NCBI GenBank assembly: GCA_026874595.1
Contig: CM049312.1
Location: forward strand, 28,476,456-28,540,455
Source: Sipunculus nudus
Lineage: Eukaryota > Annelida > Sipuncula > Golfingiida > Sipunculidae
DNA length: 64,000 nucleotides
Reading direction: 5' to 3'
Below, piece after piece: positions 1 through 10,862 of this stretch (its first letter is position 1; the number at the start of each line of letters is the position of its first letter). The translations under genes and the position numbers were made by a program. A model generated the notes under the pieces. That model was not told where the DNA came from and ran no database searches. It saw only the letters and a list, made by a program, of their open reading frames with translations.

Positions 1-690
1 CTGTGTTCCGTTAAGGCTTAGCCGCTTTACTGCTCTGGGATTTTGCCCCGTGCTGCTCTGCCACAGCGTTTAAGGCTTGTGTGCTTGACCCAGGCCCTAG
101 CCTATAACCGGATTGTCTACACTCCCAAGCTACGTGTCCTAAACCGTTACACTTAAAGCAACGAATACCCCCGGAAGACTTCGTTACGCAATCCGCTTCG
201 CGAGAGATATTGACGGTCCAGATTTCTGATTACTACTCTTCGGACTCACAGTAAAGCTATATAGGCCATGGGCAGCTGTGTATCGTTCGGCCGTTTCCGC
301 TAATACATCTATGCTATCACACTGTCCTTGATGAAGACAGCCAGGTCTTTGCTGCAACAGTTTAAAAACTGTTCTCGCATTAGCAGGTAAATTAACCGAC
401 AACAATTACGATTTAAGCCTGCCATTTCTATCCACCGATCTAAATATCCGCTCAACCGCACCGCAAACTGACCAGGAGTTTCACCCCGCTCAGGCCTACA
501 GGTACGAAACTTGTATCTATACCCCTCCGCAGTCATCTGGTATCGCCTTAGCAATTCGAGCTTTATATTGTCCTACTGCATGGCATCTTCCGCAGATTAT
601 TGTGCATACGCATCAAGCGTTTTACCGCGTAACAACGAACTCAGGTGAAGAGCCTTTCTAGAGTCTGTCTGAGTACAGACCATCAGATTT
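1..690 (-). pseudogene. LTR retrotransposon gag fragment with zinc knuckle, cut by the window edge
   Basis: Read on the minus strand, this encodes a gag-like protein of the SCAN-like type seen in animal Ty3/gypsy elements. The stretch at 309-554 contains FRTCRPERGETPGQFAVRL and YLDRWIEMAGL. Nearer the left edge, about 130-165, a CCHC zinc knuckle (CFKCNGLGHVAWEC) follows. Gag would package element RNA. The copy is dead: there are in-frame stops upstream (after the cacaa at about 600 and at about 575) and a frame change near 300-400, after which the chain continues in another frame. A stop follows the zinc knuckle close to the edge. Pol would lie left of the window. The family call rests on motif resemblance. 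Confidence 0.72.
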
Positions 691-1525
691 TTCGCTATCG
701 TGGAATGATGCTTTATCTTTGGCCCTGGTTCATTGTAATCGTAAGGTATTCAATCGATGCATAATATTTATATCACCCCTGTTATGCTTTGTGTAGAATT
801 TAAATTCTCGTCAACTTATTTCTTAATTATAAGAGGAAAGAGATCTATCATAACAAACTTAATAGAAATATGAGATACATAGTTGGAGTGGGCACAGAGC
901 ACAGAATTATAATCAGACCACTGATAATGCATTGTACATATAGTTAAAATATCGAACATGCGACACCCGCTCTCGATGGTCTGATCCCAACGGAACACTA
1001 GCTCTCGTTGATCTGGTTCTTGCCATTTGCAAGAACGAGATATATCAAACCGACGAGAGTGGGTGTCGAATGTCGATTTTTTTTTAACTGGATGCACAAT
1101 GCGTTCTCAGTGGTCTGGTTACAATTCTGTGCTTTGTGCACACCCTTGTATTCTTGCCTCGAGAACTTTGCCGTAGAAAGCAGAGGTTACATGAAAAGAT
1201 GTGTGGGACGACTGCAGTGTATAACCGCTGCGTGAGAAGCGTAGGATCGTCAAACTTTTCTCTTCCTTTCCAGAGCTGGGCGGGAAAGGCGTCAGAGCAA
1301 ACTCTGTCAAGTATGTATTATCGGTTTTAATAGTATTAACCAAATCAGTTTGTGAAGCAATGGCGCAATTATATACGGATTATCTTTTTAGGTAGAGTGC
1401 TCGAGGGATTATTTTATATTTTCTGAAGATCTATGTATTTTTTGTCTGTATAGTTTCATATACAAATATCCATTTGTGTGATAAATGGAGGATAGCTGTG
1501 TGAGAGTATATATCTGTTTTAACAG
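691..1525. other. Intergenic, no supported gene
   Basis: No coding signal is supported. The part around 1000-1260 (CTGGATGCACAATGCG, then ATAACCGCTGCGTGAGAAGC) loosely resembles 3640-3850, and a shorter piece resembles 25980-26040 and 49285-49300, so it looks like a dispersed repeat. Confidence 0.4.
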
Positions 1526-1710
1526 TTTTCGGATATGCAAAAATGACTTCTTCATCCGATTGGTCGCCATTGAGAGGTGGAGGATGTTGCTTAGTCGATT
1601 GCTTTCCTGGCTTCTGTCCAAGCTTCCTTTTTTAATGGAAGTGTGCTTATGGTTAACGTGGGTCGTTGTCACGTCACACCAACTTATACAAAAAATTAAT
1701 TGTGTTGTAA
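1526..1710 (+). pseudogene. Decayed last exon of an SDR gene (relic A)
   Basis: This stretch aligns by eye along its whole length with the relic at 41818-41987, and through it with the last exon of SDR1. It begins after an AG acceptor (TTTTAACAG). It keeps nucleotide matches to the exon (GGATATGCA, then TCGATTGCTTTCCTGGCTTCTG, then a degenerate counterpart of GACGGGGGT), but the frame is broken. The similarity continues past the stop position into the 3' flank (CATGACTACCGGTCG at about 1727 against CATGACTATCGGTCG at about 2005 beyond 40000, and CCCTATAACAGCTACA in both). Both relics therefore derive from one duplicated segment. No other exons of this copy were found in the window. Confidence 0.65.
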
Positions 1711-1973
1711 AGAGGACTTTTAGTTTCATGACTACCGGTCGTTCGACAAAAGTACCAGCCCTATAACAGCTACAATCTGTGTGGTTCCACATAAAGCTCG
1801 GATTGTTAGGATTATCGTATTATCGCTAATAATTACCGTTGCCCTAGTGATTGCTCGAAGGATCTAGCAACGATGAGTTTACATATATTGGCACGCTACT
1901 GGATGTCTATATGAAAATATGTTGCGTTAATTTAAGCAGCATCTATATCGATAAGGTCAGATATTCATTGAAC

Positions 1974-1974
<1 letters not shown>

Positions 1975-2026
<52 letters not shown>
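1975..2026. repeat. (TA)n microsatellite
   Basis: Uninterrupted TA dinucleotide repeat of about 50 bases. Confidence 0.95.
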
Positions 2027-2028
<2 letters not shown>

Positions 2029-4594
2029 AACGGTCTTCACTCATGCTGCAAATGTGACTGGACGGCCAATATCATAAAAGTTCAGTCACGGATCGCAAAA
2101 GGTAAAAACAAACGTTATATGCGCTATAAAGCTTCTTTATTAATCATAATCATGGTATTATATACGTTATGTTCTATGAGAAAAAAGAAAAAGAGTATAG
2201 GATTAACACATAACAATAACTAAACAATGTCCCTAGAATGTCTTCTAACTCAAATAAATACTCTACTTATGCGGAAACGAGAAGTCCAGTCCAATTCGGT
2301 GTTCACAAAATGTTCATGGTAGTTCACAATAAATAAGTCTGGTTTCAGCGTTCAACAGAATACCATGGTGGTTCACCGATTTTAAAAATCCATACAATCA
2401 ACATAAGTTGATGGCAAGTCCGCCGGCAGATACCGCTTCAAAGTCCTCAAGATCATGTTATTTTGTTTGGAGGTGGCAACAGCCAGGATATCCTGAAAAC
2501 ATAATACTCAGCCCTCGGAGCGTCTCGAATATCATTCCTTTACATAGGTCAATTCGAGTCAATTGATCAGTCATGAGCCATTGCCCGTGGTATAACAAAC
2601 AACGCAAACAATAACGACCAGGGTCGACCAGACGTCCAGACCACAGGCGAGATCCAAAGGAGGACGGCAATCCTGGGCTAGAGACGGCTGTGCCTTCGAT
2701 TCATTTAAAATAAACGGAGGCCACTGCCTTTCAGTTTCGAGTATAATTGCAATGAGGGTACAAACTGTTCAACATATTTCTACGCGCTGTGAGTCTTGCG
2801 CTGTATCACTAAGCAACAGGAGCCGATCTCTACATTATTTGTATACAATTTTTTTACATGGTTTTATGCTGAGCACGTTTGCTGAACATAAACTAGAATA
2901 AACATGACCCCCCATAGGATATGGTTGGTTGTCGTTTGTGTGCTTTCTAACACCCCACAGTGTGTGTGAAGAATGAATCTCTCATAATTCAACATACAGA
3001 TAAATCTAATTTCATTTGTCTGGCTAGGTCTTGCGAGTAAGGAAATTAGCAGTTACAATGGAGACTTGATTTTCACTGGTTTGTACGTACACATGTGTTA
3101 CATGTATTTTGTTTTTAATTCTTCAGCCCTATTCTTATGACTAGATTACTGGCTGTTTACAGTTACGGTGGTGCAATCGGATCAATGAACATGGCCGTGC
3201 AGTTCCCTGTATGACTAAATTCACGACTGAAGGTAGGTCTCTCGGTCCAGATTAAATGTCTACGGAAAGATATATTCATGGCTAAGAGTGAAGTCCAGGA
3301 TTTTTGTTGTTGTCATATATTTTTAAACCAGTCGGATCGGTGAATACGAGTCCCGGTATCAAGTAAATTATTGTGCGACAATGGCCAGCGTTCTCTAGCT
3401 TCATTTTATAGCAGCAACTAACCACTGATAAGTAGCAATTTCAGTTACCAGTCGTATTCGCAAGTATCCGCAATTAAACATAGTTATTATCTTATATCAA
3501 TTAAACTTTTACCTGCAAAATGCACCCACGACACACACACTCGCAAACACACACATCAGAACGAAGCACTTAGGTCGGCATGCCATATATTTGTTGATCT
3601 AATTACACCCGTTCTGAGACAGCGTTAAGAGTCAGACAAACGAGAGCGAGGTATCGCGGGTTTATAACTTTTCGCTGGATGCACACTGGATACAACGCAC
3701 TGATTGGTTTGATTACAAAGCTCTGTGACCGTCCTGGTGGTGAAACCTGGAGAATCTTGCTATACAACGCAGCGGTTACAAAGAAGGATATTTAGAACGA
3801 GAACAGTGTATAAACGAGGGGTGAGGAGTGTAGCCAAATAGTGGTTCGCAAAGTATCGTGTATCGAGTTTGCGAAGCCCCCGAGGGCGGAGATGTGGAGG
3901 AGGGGGCAGGAAGTTTATCTTTTAATTGAGCAACATAAGAATAATCAACAAGTTAAATAAATCAATCTATGGCTAATCACGAGGATTGGCTTTATACGGG
4001 TAATTGAGTTAATATGCAGGTAGTAATCCATATAAGTTATAAACAATATATCTGTGCTTTTGTTTTTGTTGTTCGGTTGAACAACTATTTCATGCGTGAC
4101 ATCATTCCTACAGAATTGGAGTACTTTTTATTATTTTCTTTCTAATTCAATCATATTTTGGGGGGATCAGATTCCCTCAATCTTTCCATTTGGCTATATT
4201 TTAGGGACCCTACTGTTTCTCAATCTATGCGCATATGAAATTCTGTAAGATTATTTAAAATCATTTTTCAAATTCATTATTGTATGTCAAAGATGAATTA
4301 CTATAACGTGTATAGCTCAGGATTGCCCAGGAATGAAGATAAAACAAAACAGACTAGCCGAGTTTCCTGTGCATCGCGACTCGTGTATGACACACTGGTC
4401 CTCATTATATCAAGTGGTTGGCTTGACATTCGTATGTTAATTAATATGAAGTCCAAGGACGTCTGTTTGTTAAGTAGTTCACTGCGTGCTTAATACATAG
4501 CATCATGTGCACTAATATAGGTGATAAATTATCCCCGGCCGGCCTGCTCTGGTTAGAGGACTACCTGCTACCATGTGATAACCGTATGAATGCT
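2027..4594. other. Intergenic, no supported gene
   Basis: No coding signal or RNA gene is supported. The part at 3635-3850 resembles 1000-1260 loosely. Short open frames here have no recognisable motif. Confidence 0.4.
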
Positions 4595-4790
4595 TACAGA
4601 AGCGGATCCGGGGGGGGTCCCCCTTTTTCACCCGAAGCAACCTTTTTCACAGGGTTTTAGACGAAATTTTGCGGCCTGGACTCCCCCCCCCCTTTCCGGA
4701 CCTGATGACCTTTTTTAGGGAATTTCATTTGTCCCCCTGGGTTGGACCCCCCCCCCCTTTTCTTTAATCATGGATCCGCCCCTGGCTTAA
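4595..4790. repeat. Short element with GGCGGATCC-type ends
   Basis: The ends are inverted: GCGGATCCGGGGG on the left and GGATCCGCCCCTGG on the right. C-tracts and the words 'GGACC.GATGACC.TTTTTAGG' and 'CCC..GGTTGGA.CC' lie between. The same layout occurs at 32210-32399, and a related piece lies at 50490-50596. Size and ends suit a non-autonomous MITE-like family, but no target duplication was established. Confidence 0.6.
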
Positions 4791-5687
4791 CTCTTTTATA
4801 AATAAGTGATGTGGTTGTGTAGCTTGAAGCCAAATGTAGTCTTGTTTGCTTCTTTACTTAATAAGCAATTAAACATGTTTATCTCATGGGCATCCTAAGC
4901 TAGGGCTCTATTTACTGTTACCTTCTGTCAGCCATTAAATTTTGCATTCCATGATATTAGTTTATTTCATTAAATGATCCAAATTAAGTCTAACCTCCAA
5001 AATAAAGGACATTAGGCACAGGATTTATAAATAAATCCCGGTTGATCAACCAACTCATAATATCCATTAGTTTTTCTTACTGACCAAATTATTTGAATAT
5101 GTTGCTTGGAATTATGAATGTAAAGGTACTACCAAACTATACAGGGGATGAAAATCCTCTGTTCAAAAAGCAGAGACTTTTTGCATGTAGCTTGTCCATA
5201 AATTTTCAGAGAGAAAGAATTTTCCGCATATTTAATGAACTTATCAATTCAAAAGTAGAATAACACATAGATTAAAAAAATAGAAAACTTGGTATTCATT
5301 GCCTCAAGGAATGTTGACAGTTCTTCATCAAATAGAATATTTGTTTTGGAGTTCTATGATATACTTTATACTTTGGGGTCATGGTGAATGCCATCTTCAT
5401 CGCCCACAGTGCCTTATCTTCTGTAATTCATCTCTCTGATAGAAGAACCTCAGGGGGCACACAGATGACATGAGATCAGGGATCCGTAACCAGTAGTGGT
5501 AACTGCATCGTGATGTAACTCCTTGGATACAGTACAGTCCTTTGTAACTGGTTTCTAAATGGATTATTTTGTACATAAGCCTAGTTAAGCTGTTCAATGC
5601 ATTATTTTTACAAACTCAGCAGGGTCCTTTGTATAATTTATATAAATATACATACATACATACATACACACAAATAAACGTATACAT
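4791..5687. other. Intergenic, no supported gene
   Basis: AT-rich. It contains a short (CATA)n run at 5650-5672 just before the retrotransposon. No gene is supported. Confidence 0.4.
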
Positions 5688-5895
5688 TGTAGTGATCTCT
5701 GTTTGGAGAGTGTAAGGCATGCACTATATTGTAGTCATTGTGCGGAGGTAAGGTAACTTGCTCTTCCGGTTTAGTTAGAGACCTGGGCACATGGCGGGAC
5801 CTCGTCTGTTGGCTGTGAATAAACCTTGTGGAGGACAAACAGAGTTTTGGGTGTGAACTTGTATATATGTGGTGAGAAGGAAAGCAACCCTTATA
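5688..5895 (+). repeat. 5' LTR of the gypsy element
   Basis: Starts TGTAGTGATCTCTG and ends CCCTTATA. It is nearly identical to 11559-11767. It contains AATAAACC (at about 5818), a possible polyadenylation signal. The outer boundary is fixed by the ACAT duplication. Confidence 0.92.
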
Positions 5896-5897
5896 AA

Positions 5898-5917
5898 TGG
5901 CGCCCAACGTGGGGCTC
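5898..5917 (+). promoter_or_regulatory. Primer-binding site, tRNA-Lys type
   Basis: TGGCGCCCAACGTGGGGCTC lies two bases after the 5' LTR. It is the complement of the 3' end of animal tRNA-Lys(CUU), ...GAGCCCCACGUUGGGCGCCA, recalled from general knowledge. It would prime minus-strand DNA synthesis. Confidence 0.85.
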
Positions 5918-6332
5918 TTCTGGTTGAGGTAGGACTGTTTCAAATAGCTTTTCCCTGACGTGCTGGTTCTTCGTCCAGCGCCCGCCATCTTGTGCATGTT
6001 GCCGTCCCGGCTTCGAGTGGTGTAACGCTTTACACTACTGGACTCGCTACTCTTGCGAGGGATTCTGCGTCTGTATATTACTATCTGTGCTGTTAGTGGA
6101 CATTATATTATATATATTTTGTGCTCGCCACTCCCAAGCGAGGGATATCTGGACTTTGATATCAGTATTATTTGTCAGTTCCCGGCTGACGTACGGACAG
6201 TGTTACGCGAGTTACTTTCTCTGGTGTTATCAAAACAGCAGATTCATTCATGTTCGTGGTTCAGAGAAAAGACTGTACATATTTCCTATTATTATTCTTA
6301 TTATTTATAATCGTTCTTCACATTGTCACATC

Positions 6333-7300
6333 ATGGAGAAACAGGAGAAAGTGACATACTTGCGACGATACACTTATGATTATCTAGTGCGCTTGTGTGA
6401 TTTCAATCATATTGATACGTTTGAACTTACCAACAAAGAGAAGCGGGTTGAGGCTTTATCGGACTTGCCTAAAATTGAGGAGCCTGAGACAGGGGTAAAG
6501 GGCAGCCCTTCCCCTAGTGATTCAATGTTTAAAGAACTGCTAAAACATTTCTCTGACACTTGCCGTGAGGATAATGTCACACTGTTGAACACAATGGAAA
6601 AATTGGTGTCAAAATCTTAAGTGACTGTATCCAAAATTCCTGAGATGACTAAACTATGTGAATCTGATGATATCCATTATTGGTTTAAATCATTTGTTAA
6701 TCTGGCTACCAGACATGAAATACCAGATACTGAGTGGGCATTTCTTTTGGAGCCGTATTTAACCGGATTGGCTCAGCAAGCATACTATTCTTTAAGCCCT
6801 GATGAAAGACTTGATTTTAACACTGTTAGAGATGCCATACTATCTAGGTATCACCTGACTCCTACAGCCTACGAGTTAAGTTTAGAAAAGAGACTAAGAA
6901 GGCTTCTGAAAGTTTTCTTGATTTCGCCTCCAGGTTGGAGGAGTATTTCGTCCGTTGGCTCAGAACCTCCAGTGCAGTTAGGGAATAGACTGAGGTGGCT
7001 AGAATCTTTGATAGTATCATTTCAGATCAGCTTATGTCCACCGTGAGAGATGAGACATTGCGCCTAAAGCTGATGGAAAAGGAGGATTTGTTGTTTCGAG
7101 ATTTAGCTCGGTTTGCTGATGACTTTATCCTACAGAGACGTATAATACGTGAGGAAAGTGATAAACGCCGTCAAAATAATGGGAGTAGTGACAAACCTGT
7201 GTTAAACTCACACAGTGCTAACAGGGGTAAATTTCCTGTTACAAATGATCACAAAGAGAAACCAAGAGACAATGCGCTGAACAGTCAGAGATACAGTGAG
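6333..7300 (+). pseudogene. gag: gag of the gypsy element (interrupted)
   Basis: The leader 5918-6332 precedes an ATG at 6333 (MEKQEKVTYLRRYTYDYL). The frame meets a TAA at 6618-6620, continues in the same frame from 6621 (FKSFVNLATRHEIPDTEWAF), shifts near 6890 into the frame that carries FLDFASRLEEYF, and meets a TAG at 6986-6988 before running on into the zinc knuckle. It would form the capsid-like shell around element RNA. The capsid part has the usual 'trp...leu.p.L.G.A...y..l' style of gypsy gag. Each break is a single-site lesion, which suggests a copy that decayed after insertion. Confidence 0.8.
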
Positions 7301-7873
7301 GCTTGCTTTAAATGTGGTGAATTAGGCCATAAACGGCGGGACTGTCCATCTGTTACTTCTAGTAAGGTTGCCAGTACCGAAATTTCTGACAAAAAGTCTG
7401 ATGAGGCTAAACCCTGTAGTTTCATATCTACCAGTGAACTCCATTTAAATCCTGAGGCTGATGAGTGGATTCCTTCCTTAAAGTATAAACAGAATGATAA
7501 CCATGTGTTTACTCCAGAGATGCTAAACGATGGACCTTTTGTAAGTGTTTTTGTGAATGGCCTAGAGAGTTATGGTTTAGCTGACTCTGGGGCTGCTGTG
7601 ACTATTCTTTCTGAACAATTGTGTGACAAGCTTAATCTTATAACCCAGAAGGACCAGAGCCGCCCTCTGAAGTGGTTTGATGGTACTAAGGTTGAGCCCT
7701 CAGGATATGTAATGGCAGACATATCTTGTGGGGGACTAATACTCTGTGTAGAGTGTGTAGTTGTGAAACAGTTGGCTACTCCAGTATTATTGGGGCGTGA
7801 TTTTATGTACAGGGCTGGACTTACTATAGACTTTGCCTCGCAGAGTTTTGGATTTCTACTAAGAAACCTGTGA
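6995..7873 (+). CDS. gag 3' part and aspartic protease of the gypsy element
   Basis: Open frame of 292 codons, in fact the continuation of gag after its stop at 6986. It has a CCHC zinc knuckle (CFKCGELGHKRRDC, 7304-7345), which binds RNA. A retroviral-type aspartic protease follows, with the active site D-S-G at 7583-7591 (LADSGAAVTIL) and the later LLGRDF box near its end. The protease would cut the polyprotein. A TGA at 7871-7873 ends it, and the RT frame lies one base back (-1). Whether that is a programmed shift or damage cannot be told from one copy. The ATG at 6995 is only the first one after the upstream stop and need not be a real start. Confidence 0.85.
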   Translation: MARIFDSIISDQLMSTVRDETLRLKLMEKEDLLFRDLARFADDFILQRRIIREESDKRRQNNGSSDKPVLNSHSANRGKFPVTNDHKEKPRDNALNSQRYSEACFKCGELGHKRRDCPSVTSSKVASTEISDKKSDEAKPCSFISTSELHLNPEADEWIPSLKYKQNDNHVFTPEMLNDGPFVSVFVNGLESYGLADSGAAVTILSEQLCDKLNLITQKDQSRPLKWFDGTKVEPSGYVMADISCGGLILCVECVVVKQLATPVLLGRDFMYRAGLTIDFASQSFGFLLRNL

Positions 7874-9351
7874 TCAAATGGCCTTTATTAGGTATGAGAA
7901 AACCTGTGGTGGATAATCACTCTGAGTTTGAACCTGAAATGGTAATTAAGGATGATAAAAAGAAAATGGCTATGATTCAGCTTACACAGGATTATCCGGA
8001 AGTCCTAACTGATGATTTGGGCTGGACTGATATCATTGAACATGAAATCGTGTTACTTGAGGGAACTGAACCTATTAAACAAATCCCATACCGTTTATCT
8101 CCTGCTAAGCAGAAAGCAGCAGAGGAGCAGCTTCCTCAAATGCTAGCTAATGGGATAATTGAGGAATCTAAATCTCCCTGGAGGAGTCCAGTAGTTATGA
8201 CTCCTAAACCCAATGGAACTTGGCGAATGTGTATAGACTTCAGAAAACTAAATGCCCAAACAAAGACTGATGCTTATCCTTTACAGAGAACCGATCATAT
8301 ACTCTCATCACTTTATGGTTCTCAACTTTTTTCTACCATGGACCTTCGCTCAGGTTACTGGCAAGTTTCTCTTCGGAAAGAGGACCGTGAACTCACAGCG
8401 TTTTCGATTGGTCAGAACTTATACCAGTTTAAAGTTCTCCCGTTCGGCGTCAAAAATGGACCAGCAACCTTCCAACGCCTTATGGAAAAGGTTTTAAAAG
8501 CGAAAAACTGACTCGGTGGGTTTTTTTATGTACACATAGATGACATAATAGTTTTTTCTGCCTCTTGGGATGATCACATGAATCATATTAGAATCATACT
8601 GGACAGTCTTAAAGAGGCTGGACTTACAATCAGCATCAGTAAAAGCCACTTTTTTCTGACGCAGACAACCTTTTTGGGCCATAGAGTTTCTCATATGGGG
8701 ATTTCCACCACCTCTGATAAAGTAGACGCCATAAGGAACTATCCGGCCCCGAGAAATAAGAAAGAACTTGAACGTTTCTTAGGAATGTGCGGGTGGTACG
8801 CAAAATTTATTCCGGACTATTCCACTTCCGCAGAACCTCTTAATCGTCTCCGTAGAAAAGAGGTCGAATATCAATGGACTGATAACTGTTCTGCAGCTTT
8901 TCAAACATTAAAAGAGCAATTGTGTTCTGCTCCTTGTTTAGCTCATCCGGATCCTGATGAGGATTTTGAATTACATACGGATGCAAGTGCCGTAGGTCTA
9001 GGATCCTGTTTAAACCAAAGACAAGCTGGCAACCTACGTACAATAGGCTTCAGTAGTCGAACGCTTTCTGCAGCTGAGAGAAAATACAGTACAACAGAAC
9101 GGGAAATTTTGGCGGTTGTGTGGAGCCTAGAAAAGTGGCGACCATTAATAGAAGGGCGTCATACAATTGTGGTAACAGATCATCAAGCGCTTACTTGGAT
9201 ATTCACTACTAAACATGACTTGCTCCCTCGTCTGTATAGACGGGTACTTCGTGAACAAGATTTCGATTTTGAAATTACATATCGTCCAGGAAGACTCCAT
9301 GTCGTCCCAGATACGTTGTCTAGAGACAACCTGTTATGGATATTGGTGTAA
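7870..9351 (+). pseudogene. pol: Reverse transcriptase and RNase H of the gypsy element, one in-frame stop
   Basis: This is a single reading frame interrupted only by TGA at 8509-8511. Before the stop are the RT fingers and palm (TWRMCIDFRKLN, STMDLRSGYWQV with the first catalytic Asp, LPFGVKNGPATFQ). After it comes the catalytic box HIDDIIVFS (8533-8559), where the usual Tyr of Y-x-D-D is His. The connection domain follows (RFLGMCGWYAKFI), then RNase H with the first Asp at 8980 (LHTDASAVGLG), the Glu in TTEREILAVVW and the Asp in VVTDHQAL. It has no start of its own and lies -1 to the protease frame. Its end overlaps the next frame by 16 bases, again at -1. Confidence 0.9.
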
Positions 9352-10862
9352 TCGAAAGGGGAATTATCACAGACTTTGGTAATAAGTGTGAGGCACTGGA
9401 CTGTGTACAACCAACTAATAGCCTGTTGGACTGGAACCAATGTGATAAATGTGACAGGTGGTATCATAATGTTTGTGTTGGTGTTTTGCCTGAAGAAGCA
9501 GGTAAAATTGACTTTGTATGTAGCCTATGTACTCAGGACATGAATCAAACTGTTCTAAAATCAAGGGTACCTGATGTGATGTATCAAAGCATTGGATCCT
9601 TACCGGATCTGGACACTATAGCAAGTTTACAACAGGAATATCCTCAGATAGGGCCTCTCTTTAAATTCCTTCGGTCTCCTGAAAGCCATCCAGATATTTC
9701 TCGTGTGATGAGAAAATTAGCTGAGAATTGTGAGATAGACACTGTATTGTATCAAAAAACATTAACTGGTCGGAGACTTCTGATACCTCAAGTTTTGAAA
9801 TTGACTGTGCTTAAAGAGTTACATAATTCTCCTACAGCTGGCCACTTCGGCCGACGCAAGACTTTGAACCGTATAGTACATCATTTTTACTGGAAGGGCA
9901 TCGGTAAAGATGTCAGAGATTATGTTCGTCGTTGTCGGATATGTCAGGAAATTAAGCCAGTGTATCGTAAACCACCTGGATTTATGGAAGTGATAAAATC
10001 TTCGCAACCATGGGAATTACTAGCAGCAGATTTGGTTGGTCCGTTACCATCCACGCGTGCTCGCCATAAATACATTCTGGTGACCAGAGACCATTTTACT
10101 AAGTCGGTGGAGCTTTTCCCTTTAACTAGAGCTACTGAGAAGATCATAAGCTTGTGTTTGGTGCGAGAAGTATTTACGCATTATGGTCCACCTAAGAAAC
10201 TTCTGACTGATCACGGTTCGCAATTCACCTCCAAGTTTTTACAAGCTGTATGTAATAAGTGGGGCGTTGATCTTATACATAGTACTCCCTACCACCCTCA
10301 GAGTAACTGGGTGGAGAGGGTCAATCGTGATATAAAGGCTATGTTAGCCAGTTATGTACGTGAGGACGGTGATGATCATCAAAACTGGGATATCCATCTT
10401 GCAGAATTCAGATTTGCTCTAAATTCCATAGAAAACCAGTCTACTGGATGGAGTCCAGCTGCACTGAACTTGTCACGTGAACTAGAATCACCGATCGCTG
10501 ATAAATTGTTTACCTATCCTGCTGATGGACCATCAGATCATAACAGCTATATGATATCCAAACTCGCTGAAGACAAAGTCCGTGCTGATCGGGCCAGTGC
10601 TAGGATGCTTGATCAGGCTGCTGCCAGAAAGATTCACTACGATAGGGGAAGGAGAGATGCTACTATTGTGCCTGGTGATAGAGTGTTATTGAAATCCCAC
10701 CCGGTTTTTGATGCGGATAAACAGTTATCAGCAAAGTTGTCTCCTCGGTGGGAGGGACCATATACTGTTGAAAAACAACTAGGTAACGTTGATGTTCATA
10801 TCCGTACGAGGAAAGGTTTAGAACCCAAACATGTGGACCAGCTGAAGCTTTATTATGAATAA
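9336..10862 (+). CDS. pol: PHD finger plus integrase of the gypsy element
   Basis: Intact frame of 508 codons. Residues 18-65 form a PHD finger (C4HC3: Cys 18, 23, 36, 39, His 44, Cys 47, 62, 65, with CDKCDRWYHNVC in the middle). Next come the integrase zinc domain HHCC (His codons at 9832 and 9843, Cys at 9933 and 9942) and the DDE core with Asp at 10029, Asp at 10209 (LTDHGSQF) and Glu at 10314 (WVERVNRD). A C-terminal GPY-like module with RWEGPYTVEKQLG follows. There is no chromodomain after it. The enzyme inserts element DNA into the host genome. PHD fingers usually read histone H3 tails, so this one may guide insertion; that is inference. The frame could be reached from RNase H by a -1 shift, or from the ATG at 9336. 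Confidence 0.9.
   Translation: MDIGVIERGIITDFGNKCEALDCVQPTNSLLDWNQCDKCDRWYHNVCVGVLPEEAGKIDFVCSLCTQDMNQTVLKSRVPDVMYQSIGSLPDLDTIASLQQEYPQIGPLFKFLRSPESHPDISRVMRKLAENCEIDTVLYQKTLTGRRLLIPQVLKLTVLKELHNSPTAGHFGRRKTLNRIVHHFYWKGIGKDVRDYVRRCRICQEIKPVYRKPPGFMEVIKSSQPWELLAADLVGPLPSTRARHKYILVTRDHFTKSVELFPLTRATEKIISLCLVREVFTHYGPPKKLLTDHGSQFTSKFLQAVCNKWGVDLIHSTPYHPQSNWVERVNRDIKAMLASYVREDGDDHQNWDIHLAEFRFALNSIENQSTGWSPAALNLSRELESPIADKLFTYPADGPSDHNSYMISKLAEDKVRADRASARMLDQAAARKIHYDRGRRDATIVPGDRVLLKSHPVFDADKQLSAKLSPRWEGPYTVEKQLGNVDVHIRTRKGLEPKHVDQLKLYYE
9387..9530 (+). other. PHD zinc finger embedded in pol
   Basis: The spacing is C-x4-C-x12-C-x2-C-x4-H-x2-C-x14-C-x2-C, with the Trp/Tyr-His pair (DRWYHNVC) typical of PHD fingers. 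It lies between the end of RNase H and the integrase HHCC domain, a place where most Ty3/gypsy elements have only a short linker. Confidence 0.88.

Noticed and set aside
1000-1260. Possible promoter module shared with 3640-3850 and 25980-26040
   Set aside because: Similarity is limited to short words, so I could not separate a regulatory module from a dispersed repeat.
1485-1766. Independent 93-codon gene
   Set aside because: The stretch aligns with a decayed SDR last exon in a different frame; the open frame is accidental.
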